From the NCBI RefSeq assembly GCF_031020795.1, contig NZ_JAVHJP010000010.1, positions 32,761-96,760 of the forward strand: a DNA stretch of 64,000 nucleotides. Direction: 5' to 3'. Source of the DNA: Hydrogenophaga pseudoflava (GTDB lineage Bacteria > Pseudomonadota > Gammaproteobacteria > Burkholderiales > Burkholderiaceae_C). Under the pieces are notes generated by a model. It was not told the origin of the DNA. It saw only the letters and a program-made list of their open reading frames with translations, and made no database searches. A program made the translations under genes and the position numbers. This document shows, piece after piece, positions 1 through 7,572 of this stretch (the first letter of the stretch is position 1; each line of letters opens with the position of its first letter).

Positions 1-46
1 GAGCAGGGACTGTTGCTGCCATGGTGAAGGGCTTGAACGTCGGGTG

Positions 47-66
47 CACCTATCCAAAGGCAGGTG
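47..66. promoter_or_regulatory. Dyad operator, site A, before the cytochrome/flavoprotein operon
   Basis: The 20 bp CACCTATCCAAAGGCAGGTG form an imperfect dyad: half-sites CACCTATC and GGCAGGTG around a 4-bp spacer CAAA. It ends 48 bp before the start codon of the cytochrome c gene. The same half-sites and spacing recur at 9395, 10671, 20384, 24859 and 25001, always between genes, so I read it as a binding site for a shared regulator. The regulator is not identified; the ACCT..AGGT dyad is reminiscent of LuxR-type boxes, but that is only a resemblance. Confidence 0.6.
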
Positions 67-114
67 GCGACGGCACGCTTGCCGCCTAAGGTCTTGTTCA
101 TGAGGAGACTTCAC

Positions 115-471
115 ATGAACCACATCGAAGGCGCCGTGCGGGTCTTGGCCCTGAGCTTCGCACTGTGCGGTCCGGCGGCGGCCCAGTCGGCCGGCCAGTG
201 GCGGTCCGCCGAAGCCATCTACGGCAAGGTCTGCGCCCGCTGTCACGAAACGCACGTGGCGCCGCGCCTGCTCGGGCGCAAGTTGCCGGCGGCGTACGTG
301 CGCCAGACCGTGCTGACGGGTATGCGGGCCATGCCGGCGTTCCGGCCCACCGATTTCAGCGAAGAAGAGTTGGCGGCGCTGGGCCGGCTGGTGGAGCAGC
401 AGCCCGCGCCCTGGACCGGGCGCGACCATCTTCCCGCCAAAGAGCGGGCCGTATCGGGAGCGCAGCCGTGA
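115..471 (+). CDS. pchC: Periplasmic c-type cytochrome, electron acceptor of the VAO-type hydroxylase
   Basis: This 118-residue protein has a signal peptide at residues 1-23 (hydrophobic core, AAA before the predicted cut), one CxxCH haem motif CARCH at 40-44 and a probable axial methionine at Met73 (sequence RAMPAF). The size and position match the small cytochrome subunit of p-cresol methylhydroxylase or eugenol hydroxylase, which takes electrons from the flavoprotein subunit in the periplasm. The flavoprotein lies one gene downstream. The ATG at 115 is chosen over an in-frame GTG at 64 because AGGAG stands at 102-106 and because operator A ends at 66. The stop overlaps the next start (GTGA). 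The gene symbol is by analogy to Pseudomonas pchC; a 4-ethylphenol or eugenol enzyme is equally possible. Confidence 0.78.
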   Translation: MNHIEGAVRVLALSFALCGPAAAQSAGQWRSAEAIYGKVCARCHETHVAPRLLGRKLPAAYVRQTVLTGMRAMPAFRPTDFSEEELAALGRLVEQQPAPWTGRDHLPAKERAVSGAQP

Positions 472-977
472 CACTGACACGCCGCCACTGTTTGCTCGCC
501 GGTGCCGCCATCGCGCTGCCCCTGCCCTGGCTGCCGTCCTCGGCCATCGCCGCCACCCGCTTGCGCTGGGTCGCCCACAGCTGTGCGCCGGCGGCGGCGT
601 TTGCCCGGGGCATCGCGGCCACGGCCGGCCCCGTCCGCGCGCTGACGCTTCCCGGGCTGGACGGCCATGCAGCCTGGCGCCTGGACGCCTCGGTCGATCG
701 GCTGCACGGCGCTCGCGGCGACGTGCTGCTGGGTTTGCTGCCACTGGCGCAGGCCTGGCGCTTTGAAGCCGCCGTGCTGGAGCTGGCCGGCGCCTGGCTG
801 AGCCGCGACGAGCACGTGCTGCCAAGCAGCGAGGCGAGCGGGCCGGCCCGGCTCGGCGCCAACCTCGCTCAGCTCGCCCTGCACCCGGGCGAACCGCGCG
901 CCGCACAGCCGGGCGCCGACCTGTTCATACCCCACCCGCCGCAAAGCCGCTTCCTGAGCTTTGCTGTCCGAATCTGA
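468..977 (+). CDS. Small exported protein between cytochrome and flavoprotein genes (PchX-like position)
   Basis: This 169-residue protein begins with a GTG that overlaps the cytochrome stop (GTGA), so it is probably translated by coupling. The N-terminus TRRHCLLAGAAIALPLPW has the twin-arginine and hydrophobic stretch of an exported protein, with a likely cut after SAIAA near residue 29. I recognise no domain in the remainder, which is rich in Ala, Leu and Gly. In Pseudomonas p-cresol operons an unassigned gene, pchX, sits between pchC and pchF; this gene has that position. A role in maturation or assembly of the flavocytochrome is inference only. Confidence 0.6.
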   Translation: MTLTRRHCLLAGAAIALPLPWLPSSAIAATRLRWVAHSCAPAAAFARGIAATAGPVRALTLPGLDGHAAWRLDASVDRLHGARGDVLLGLLPLAQAWRFEAAVLELAGAWLSRDEHVLPSSEASGPARLGANLAQLALHPGEPRAAQPGADLFIPHPPQSRFLSFAVRI

Positions 978-999
978 CCCAACGCATAGAGCCTGCACC

Positions 1000-2553
1000 A
1001 TGCCACTGCAACCTGCCGTTCTGCCCCCCGGCGTTTCCAAGGCCCGTTTCCAACAAGCCTTGGCCGAGTACCGCGCCGCCCTCGGCGCCGACCGGGTGAT
1101 CGTCGAGATCGAACGCCTGCTGTCGTACACCAAGGTCATGCTGACCGAGGACGAAGGACTGCACCAGCCGTCCGGCGTGTTGATCGCCACCACCGTCGAA
1201 GAAATCCAGAAGGTGCTGGCGATCTGCAACCGCTACGGCATCCCGGTCTGGACCATCTCCACCGGCCGCAACTTCGGCTACGGCTCGGCCGCGCCGGCGA
1301 CACCGGGACAAATGGTGCTGGATCTGCGGCGCATGAACCGCATCCTGGAGGTCGATGCCGAGATGGGCACCGCCTTGGTCGAACCCGGCGTGACCTACCA
1401 GCAGTTGCAGGACTACCTGGATGAACACCAGTTGCCCTACTGGCTCAACTTTCCCGGCCCCGGGCCGATCGTCGGGCCGGTGGGCAACACGCTGGACCGC
1501 GGCGTGGGCAACAACCGCTATGGTGAGCAGATGGCCCACTTCTGCGGCATGGAAGTCGTGCTGGCCGACGGCCAGGTGGTGCGCACCGGCATGGGCGGCG
1601 TGAAGGGCAGCAACACCTGGCAGAGCTACCGGTGGGGCTACGGCCCCTGGCTGGACGGGCTGTTCTCGCAGTCGAACCTGGGCGTGGTCACCAAGATGGG
1701 CTTCTGGCTGATGGCCAAGCCCGAGACCCACCTGACCATCGTCACCGCATTGCCCGACGAGGACAGCTTCGCCAAGGCCGTCGATGTGATGCGGCGCCTG
1801 CGGCTGCAGAGCGTGATCGACAACGGCGTTGCCGGGGGCGCGCTCTACGGACTGTCGATGACCACGCGCCGCAGCGAGATCCACCAGGGCAAGGGCGCCA
1901 TCCCCGACAACGTGATGGCCGACTTCCTGGTCAAGCACCACGCCGCGCCGTACGTGATCGTCAGCACCTTGTACGGCAGCGCGGAACAGGTGGAAGCGAA
2001 TCTGTCCGTCGCGCGGCGCGCCTATGCCGGGCTCGGCGCCTTCGTCACCTCGCGCGAGCTGGGCGAACGCATGCCGCCGGATCTCAAGCACCTCATCCAT
2101 ACGCAGACCGGCCAGCTCAACCTCGACGAATTCGGCGTCTACAACTACCGCGGCGGGGGCGGTTCGGTGTGGTTTGCCCCGGTGGTGCAGGCCAAGGGCA
2201 GCGAGGTGATCAAGAACATCCGCCTGTGCACCGACGTGTACCGCTCGTTCGGCTTCGACTATGCCGGCGGATTCCTGATGGGGTACAGCGGCCGCCACTT
2301 CGACCACATCACCGAGCTGACGTTCGACCGCACCGATTCCGAAGAGATGCAGCGCGCGCACGCCTGCTTCGGCAAGCTGATCGAGGTGAATGCCGCGCAT
2401 GGTTACGCGCCCTACCGCGTCAACACCGCCTTCATGCAGCAGGTGTCGCAGGTCTACGGCCCGGCCCAGCGGGCCCTTCAGCGCAAGCTGAAGCGCGCAC
2501 TCGACCCGCGCGGCATCCTGGCGCCGGGCAAGTCAGGCATCACCGTCACCTGA
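1000..2553 (+). CDS. pchF: VAO-family flavoprotein, 4-cresol dehydrogenase (hydroxylating)-like subunit
   Basis: The 517-residue product is close to the ~520 residues of PchF. An N-terminal FAD-binding (PCMH-type) domain includes STGRNFGYGSA at residues 87-97; the C-terminal cap domain carries VYNYRGGGGSVWFAPV starting near residue 380. PchF attaches FAD to a tyrosine near residue 384; Tyr381 or Tyr383 here would fit, though I cannot align them. Such enzymes oxidise the benzylic carbon of a p-alkylphenol to a quinone methide, add water and pass electrons to the partner cytochrome, encoded two genes upstream. The ATG at 1000 is preferred to an in-frame TTG at 961, which would overlap the preceding gene. 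Substrate (p-cresol, 4-ethylphenol, longer chain or eugenol) cannot be told. Confidence 0.82.
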   Translation: MPLQPAVLPPGVSKARFQQALAEYRAALGADRVIVEIERLLSYTKVMLTEDEGLHQPSGVLIATTVEEIQKVLAICNRYGIPVWTISTGRNFGYGSAAPATPGQMVLDLRRMNRILEVDAEMGTALVEPGVTYQQLQDYLDEHQLPYWLNFPGPGPIVGPVGNTLDRGVGNNRYGEQMAHFCGMEVVLADGQVVRTGMGGVKGSNTWQSYRWGYGPWLDGLFSQSNLGVVTKMGFWLMAKPETHLTIVTALPDEDSFAKAVDVMRRLRLQSVIDNGVAGGALYGLSMTTRRSEIHQGKGAIPDNVMADFLVKHHAAPYVIVSTLYGSAEQVEANLSVARRAYAGLGAFVTSRELGERMPPDLKHLIHTQTGQLNLDEFGVYNYRGGGGSVWFAPVVQAKGSEVIKNIRLCTDVYRSFGFDYAGGFLMGYSGRHFDHITELTFDRTDSEEMQRAHACFGKLIEVNAAHGYAPYRVNTAFMQQVSQVYGPAQRALQRKLKRALDPRGILAPGKSGITVT

Positions 2554-2680
2554 CTGCCCCTTCGCACCAGGCTCTGGGCTCCGTGCCCGCCACCCGGCCC
2601 GCATTCTGGCGGGCGCCACTGGCCAGGGCGCTGGCCTGCTGGCGTGTGCGCTGCACCGCCGGGCTTCTCATCAGAAATCT

Positions 2681-5104
2681 TCAGGGATTCATCATGGCCG
2701 CAGCGGGAAGCGGCTCCGCCGCGTCCGCCGGGCGACTGGCAGGCTTGAGAAGAAAGTGCGCCAGCGCGGGCAGCAACACCAGCGCGCCGAGCATGTTCCA
2801 GACGAACATGAAGGCCAGCAGCACCCCCATGTCGGCCTGGAACTTGATCGGCGAGAACACCCAGGTGGCCACCGCGATGCCCAGCGTGATGCCGGTCAGC
2901 ACCACCACCCGTCCGGTGAACAGCAGGGCGCTGTAATAGGCTTGCGAGAGCGACTGGCCGCTGCGCAGACGCGCCAGGGTGACGGTCAGCACATACAGCG
3001 CGTAGTCCACGCCGATGCCCACACCGAGTGCGATCACCGGCAGGGTGGCGACCTTCACGCCGATGTTCAGCGCCACCATCAACGCCTCGCACAGGACGGA
3101 TGTCAACACCAGGGGCACGACGGCGCACACCACGGCGCGCCAGGACCGGAAGGTGACGAAGGCCAGCGCGATCACCGCGACGTAAACCAGCAGCAGCATC
3201 TGCCGGTTGGCCTGCTCGACCACGATGTTGGTGGCGGCCTCGATGCCGGCATTGCCGGCGGCCTGCTGGAACTTGACCTCGGCGCCGTCGTACTGGGCGG
3301 CAAAATCCTCGACGGTGCGCACCACGGCCTTGAGCGTGTCCGCCTTGTGGTCCTTCAGGAACACGTAGACGCTCAGCAGGTCACAGTCCTGATTGAAGAG
3401 CTCGCGCGGCGCACGCGAAATGATGGAGCCGATCATGTCCTGGCTGCGCGGCAGGCCGAACCACTTGAAGCTGCCTTCGTTCATGAAGGCAGCCGCGCCC
3501 TGGGCCATGCTGGCCAGCGAGCGCGTGCCTTCGATGCCGGGCAGCTGCTGCAGGCGCCACTCCAGCGCATCGACCTTCAACAGCGTGTCGTAGGCGCCGC
3601 ACTGCTGCTTGGGCGTGCGCACCATCGCCACGAAAACGTCGCTGCTGGCCGCGTAGTGGGCCGTGATGTACGCGTTGTCGAGGTTGTAGCGCGAGTCGGC
3701 CCGCAGCTCGGGCGCGCCGGCATCGAGGTCGCCGATCTTCAGCTGCTGGCTGCCGATGAAGCCCGCCACCCCCAGCAGCAGGCCACCGACGATGGCGGCG
3801 CTTGCCCAGCGGCGCTGCGTGAAGCGGTCCAGCAGCGCCCACAGCCACGGCTTGCGGGACACATCAGCGGCTTCGGCGCGCAGGCTGCGTTCGGCGGCCT
3901 TGGGGCTCACGCCGATGAACGACAGCACGATCGGCAGCAACACCAGATTGGTGAAGATCAGCACGGCCACGCCGATGCTGGCCGTGACGGCCAGGTCCTG
4001 GATCACGCGGATCTGGATCACCATCAGCACCGCGAAACCGACCGCGTCGGCCAGCAAGGCCGTCAGGCCGGCCAGGAACAGCCGCCGGAAGGTGTAGCGC
4101 GCGGCCACCAGCCGATGGGTGCCGCGGCCGATGTCCTGCATGATGCCGTTCATCTTCTGGGCGCCGTGGCTCATGCCGATGGCGAACACGAGGAACGGCA
4201 CCAGCACGGAGTAAGGATCGAGCTCGTAGCCGAGCAGCGCGAGCAGGCCGAACAGCCACACCACGGCGATCACCGAGCTGACCATCACCGCCAGGCTGCT
4301 GCGGAGGCACCGGGTGTACCAGAACAGCACCCCGCTGCAAATGGCCAGCGCCAGCGCGAAGAACAGCAGCACCTGGTGCAGGCCATCGATCAGATCGCCA
4401 ACCACCTTGGCGAAGCCGGTGATGCGGATGTCGATGGCGTCCGAGGTGTATTTGGCCCGCACCGCTTCGAGCTGCTCGGACAGGCGGTGGTAGTCCAGCC
4501 GCTGGCCGGTGTCATCGCGTTCGAGCAGCGGCACCAGGACGATGCTCGACTGGAAGTCTTGCGCCACCAGCGTGCCGATTTCGCCCGACCGGGCCACGTT
4601 GGCCTGGACCTGGCGCAAGCTGTCCGCGGAGCCATCGTAGTTGTCCGGGATCACCGGGCCGCCGTCCAGGCCCTCCTCGGTGACGCCGATCCAGCGCGTG
4701 GCCGGCGTCCACAGCGACTTCATGAAGGGCCGCTCGACGCCGGGCAGCAGGAACACTTCGTCGTTGATCTTGCGCAGCGTCTCCAGGTAGGCGGCGTCGA
4801 ACACCGTGCCCTTCTTGGCGACCACCGCGATGCGCACCGAATTGCCCAGGCCCGCCAGCTCGCTGCGGTTGGCCAGGTAGTTGGCGATGTACGGGTGCTT
4901 CGTGGGGATCATCTTCTCGAAGCTCGCGCCCAGGCGCAGCCCGGTCGCCTGCCAGGCCAGCAACACCGAGACGATCGCGCACAGGACGATCACGATGATC
5001 CGGTGGTTGAACAGCGCCCGCTCCACGCGCGAGCCCGACTGCTGGTCGAAGTCGGCAAGGTCGCGAACGACGGGATGTTCGGCCAAAGATGTATCCATGC
5101 TCAT
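2681..5104 (-). CDS. RND-superfamily (HAE3/MMPL-like) transporter
   Basis: The 807-residue membrane protein has the RND duplication: TM1 at about residues 34-53, a large periplasmic loop to about 240, a six-helix block to about 410, a second loop, then another block to the C-terminus. The second half has the MMPL-type motif GVGIGVDYALYV near residue 690; the matching place in the first half reads FAIGMSHGAQ, without the Asp-Tyr pair. It is the last gene of a leftward operon after DUF1302, DUF1329 and YCF48-like genes, with its start codon overlapping the previous stop (ATGA). This set recurs in proteobacteria that degrade hydrophobic compounds, so transport of a lipid-like or aromatic substrate is likely. 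Direction and substrate are unknown. Confidence 0.8.
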   Translation of the reverse strand: MSMDTSLAEHPVVRDLADFDQQSGSRVERALFNHRIIVIVLCAIVSVLLAWQATGLRLGASFEKMIPTKHPYIANYLANRSELAGLGNSVRIAVVAKKGTVFDAAYLETLRKINDEVFLLPGVERPFMKSLWTPATRWIGVTEEGLDGGPVIPDNYDGSADSLRQVQANVARSGEIGTLVAQDFQSSIVLVPLLERDDTGQRLDYHRLSEQLEAVRAKYTSDAIDIRITGFAKVVGDLIDGLHQVLLFFALALAICSGVLFWYTRCLRSSLAVMVSSVIAVVWLFGLLALLGYELDPYSVLVPFLVFAIGMSHGAQKMNGIMQDIGRGTHRLVAARYTFRRLFLAGLTALLADAVGFAVLMVIQIRVIQDLAVTASIGVAVLIFTNLVLLPIVLSFIGVSPKAAERSLRAEAADVSRKPWLWALLDRFTQRRWASAAIVGGLLLGVAGFIGSQQLKIGDLDAGAPELRADSRYNLDNAYITAHYAASSDVFVAMVRTPKQQCGAYDTLLKVDALEWRLQQLPGIEGTRSLASMAQGAAAFMNEGSFKWFGLPRSQDMIGSIISRAPRELFNQDCDLLSVYVFLKDHKADTLKAVVRTVEDFAAQYDGAEVKFQQAAGNAGIEAATNIVVEQANRQMLLLVYVAVIALAFVTFRSWRAVVCAVVPLVLTSVLCEALMVALNIGVKVATLPVIALGVGIGVDYALYVLTVTLARLRSGQSLSQAYYSALLFTGRVVVLTGITLGIAVATWVFSPIKFQADMGVLLAFMFVWNMLGALVLLPALAHFLLKPASRPADAAEPLPAAAMMNP

Positions 5105-6210
5105 TTCACGGTTCCCGCCGTCACAGGCGCGGCCTTGTCCAATGCGATGCCCGCAAGCCCGCGCACGCCACCGACCACCAGCCGGCCATCGCTGGCCTGC
5201 GCCACACCGGCGAGGGGCGCTCCCCCCGGCACCGCCAAGGCCTCGAAGTGTTTCCCGGCATCCCGGCTCAGCAGCACACGGCCAGCTTCATCCGTCAGCA
5301 CCAGCGCACCGTCGGCCAGCCGCGCGCCCGCAGTCAGCGTCGCCGGCCCGGCGGTCGCGATGCGCTGCCAGGTCTTGCCGCTGTCCCCGGACCCGAAAGC
5401 GTTGCCGCGCAGGCCGAAGACGATGAGCTCTCCCGCCGAACCGGTCAGGGCCCCGAAGAAGGTTCCCTTGTAAGGCGAGGGCAGGCGCGCGAAGCGCTGT
5501 CCGCCATCGTCAGAGCGCAACACCGTGCCCTGCTCCCCGACGATGAACCATTCATTGCCGCGCGCGGCGATGGCATAGAGGTGCATGCCGCGCGGGTTGT
5601 CGATCACGTCCATGCGCGACTCCCAGTTGCGCCCGCCGTCGCGCGTGGCCAGGGCCAAGCCGTAGGCGCCAACCACCAGCCCGTTTTTCGAGTCGGCAAA
5701 GCGCACGTCGAACAGCGGCTTGTCCGGCCCATCGGCGACCAGCCGCTCGGCGGCCTGCTTGCGCTGGGCCGCGTCCGGCTGGCCGGCGCTTTCAGCGGTG
5801 GCGGCGGCCGCGAGCGCGATCTGCGCGGCGCGCTGGCCATCAAGCTGCAAGGTCCATTGCTCGCCGCCGTCCTGCGTGTGCAGCACGACGCCGCCATGGC
5901 CCACGGCCCAGCCCTCGCTCGGCGACGCGAAGCACAGCGCGGTCAGCGTGACCGACACGGGCACCTTGGCCTGCCGCCAGCGTGCGCCGTTGTCGTCGCT
6001 GAACACCGCGATGCCGCGTTCACCGACCGCGACCAGCCGGTCGCCGGCACGCGCGACCGCCAGCATGACGGACTGTGCCGCCTGCGGCGCGACGTGAGCC
6101 GGCCGCACCAGCAGGTCGAGCGCAGCCACGCCCTGACCGCTGGCCTGCGCAGCGCAGGCTGTGGCGGCCAGCAAGGTGGCCGCGGCCCAGCAGAGTGTGT
6201 GTCTCATCAT
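5101..6210 (-). CDS. Exported YCF48/BNR-repeat beta-propeller protein
   Basis: The 369-residue protein has a signal peptide (about residues 1-25, ending ACAAQASG) and then repeated short blocks typical of YCF48-like/BNR propellers: GHGGVVLHTQDGGEQW, GAYGLALATRDGGRNW, GEQGTVLRSDDGGQRF and GSGDSGKTWQ. YCF48 domains usually act as assembly or scaffold factors for membrane complexes. Placed between DUF1329 and the RND gene, a periplasmic role in building or gating the transporter is plausible inference. The gene overlaps the DUF1329 stop by one base and its own stop overlaps the RND start, so the three genes are tightly coupled. Confidence 0.8.
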   Translation of the reverse strand: MMRHTLCWAAATLLAATACAAQASGQGVAALDLLVRPAHVAPQAAQSVMLAVARAGDRLVAVGERGIAVFSDDNGARWRQAKVPVSVTLTALCFASPSEGWAVGHGGVVLHTQDGGEQWTLQLDGQRAAQIALAAAATAESAGQPDAAQRKQAAERLVADGPDKPLFDVRFADSKNGLVVGAYGLALATRDGGRNWESRMDVIDNPRGMHLYAIAARGNEWFIVGEQGTVLRSDDGGQRFARLPSPYKGTFFGALTGSAGELIVFGLRGNAFGSGDSGKTWQRIATAGPATLTAGARLADGALVLTDEAGRVLLSRDAGKHFEALAVPGGAPLAGVAQASDGRLVVGGVRGLAGIALDKAAPVTAGTVK

Positions 6211-7553
6211 CAGCGCTGGGCGTCCGACGCAACCGCATCGGGGCCGTAGAAGTCATCCGGCTTGGGTGGAATCGACTTGAAATAGCCGCCAAAGAAGCCC
6301 AGCACCGCCGACATGGTCGAGGCCTGCAGGTTGTAGACGAACACGGAGTCCTGTGTGAAGCCGGAGGCGTCAGGCAACAACGCGTTGGGCACCTGGGAGG
6401 CGCGCCAGAGCTTGCCGCTGGCGTCATAGCCGTCCACCAGCATGACCGTCCAGCTGTCCTCATCGATGTACAGACGGCGCTTGGGCACCACATGGCGTTT
6501 TCCCGCAGCGACAGTCGCTTCGAGCACCCACACGCGATGCAGTTCCCAGCGCATCAGGCTCGGGTTGACGTGGTCCTTGACGATGGCCTCGCTCACCTTC
6601 GCGTTGAACAGGCGATGGTTGTTGTATGGCACATACATCTCCTGCTTGCCCACCAACTTCCAGTCGAAGCGATCAATGGGGGCCAGGAAGCCGCCGATTT
6701 CGTCGAAGTAGTTGGTACCCGAAGCAATGAAGTCGGGCGTGTCGTAGCCCACATTGGGCGCACGGCGCACCCGCCGCTGGCCCACCAGGTACTGCCAGGC
6801 GGCGCGCGAAGAGGCCGCTGGGGCGACCTTGTCGGTGATCAGCAGGGCCTCGCCCGCCTTGTAGCTCGGCCCCTCGATGGCGTTGCGCGTCAGCGCCCAG
6901 ATGCGATCCGGGTTGGGCTTCTGCTCGGCACAGTAGTAGGGGAACTGATTCCACGTCTTGCCGCTGGATGCCACCGAAGAGGCGCCATTGGACGAGATCA
7001 CGACGTTGTTGAACGAGGTCTCGGACGCGCAGGGCCGCGGATGGTATTGGTGATTCAGGATCACCTCGTTCCCACTTTTAGGAATCGGGAACGGCACACC
7101 GCCGACATAGTTTTCCACGTAGGTGCCGTCGGCACTCAGGGTGGTCTTGAGTGCGTTCTGCGCCGTCCGTTCATAGATGAACGGCTGGTACACCGCGGTG
7201 CGGTGCGTCGGATAGACCTGCACCTTGTAGGTAGGGAACTTGGCCAGCAAGGCGAGCGTGCCTTCGCTGAGCTTGTCCTTGTGTTGCGCCGCGTTGGCCG
7301 CGGTGATTTCGAGCACCGGCTTTTCCTGGGGAAACAGGTCCGGGAAGGCGCCGCTCGATCCGGCCGGCGCCTTCACGACGCTGCCGTTCCAGGCGGGAAT
7401 GGTGCCGGCCTGATTGCCAGCCCGCTCGGCACCCACGGGAGTGAGCGTGGTCTTGAGCTTGTCAGCGTCTTCGGGCGTCGCGGCCGCGAATGCGGCGCTG
7501 GCCGCAGTGCACAGCAGCGCTGCCGCAACGCGGGAGGGAGAGATTTTCATCAT
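6210..7553 (-). CDS. DUF1329 exported protein (LolB-like fold family)
   Basis: The 447-residue protein has an N-terminal signal peptide (SRVAAALLCTAASAAFAAAT) followed by the DUF1329 body, recognised by its early LTPVGAERAGN..GTIPAWNG segment and later PYNNHRLF and HRVWVLEATV segments. DUF1329 proteins are periplasmic or outer-membrane associated, are related to LolB-type lipid carriers, and are very often encoded beside DUF1302 and an RND transporter. It probably ferries the hydrophobic substrate across the periplasm. GAGGA stands about 8 nt before the ATG at 7553. The gene follows the DUF1302 stop by 19 nt. Confidence 0.82.
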   Translation of the reverse strand: MMKISPSRVAAALLCTAASAAFAAATPEDADKLKTTLTPVGAERAGNQAGTIPAWNGSVVKAPAGSSGAFPDLFPQEKPVLEITAANAAQHKDKLSEGTLALLAKFPTYKVQVYPTHRTAVYQPFIYERTAQNALKTTLSADGTYVENYVGGVPFPIPKSGNEVILNHQYHPRPCASETSFNNVVISSNGASSVASSGKTWNQFPYYCAEQKPNPDRIWALTRNAIEGPSYKAGEALLITDKVAPAASSRAAWQYLVGQRRVRRAPNVGYDTPDFIASGTNYFDEIGGFLAPIDRFDWKLVGKQEMYVPYNNHRLFNAKVSEAIVKDHVNPSLMRWELHRVWVLEATVAAGKRHVVPKRRLYIDEDSWTVMLVDGYDASGKLWRASQVPNALLPDASGFTQDSVFVYNLQASTMSAVLGFFGGYFKSIPPKPDDFYGPDAVASDAQR

Positions 7554-7572
7554 GATGGTGTCCTCGAATGTT

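Noticed and set aside
2756..5473. Very long rightward open frame (905 codons) over the RND and YCF48 genes
   Set aside because: It is rich in His, Gln, Arg and Asp without domains, the usual antisense shadow in GC-rich genes; the leftward frames have clear family motifs.
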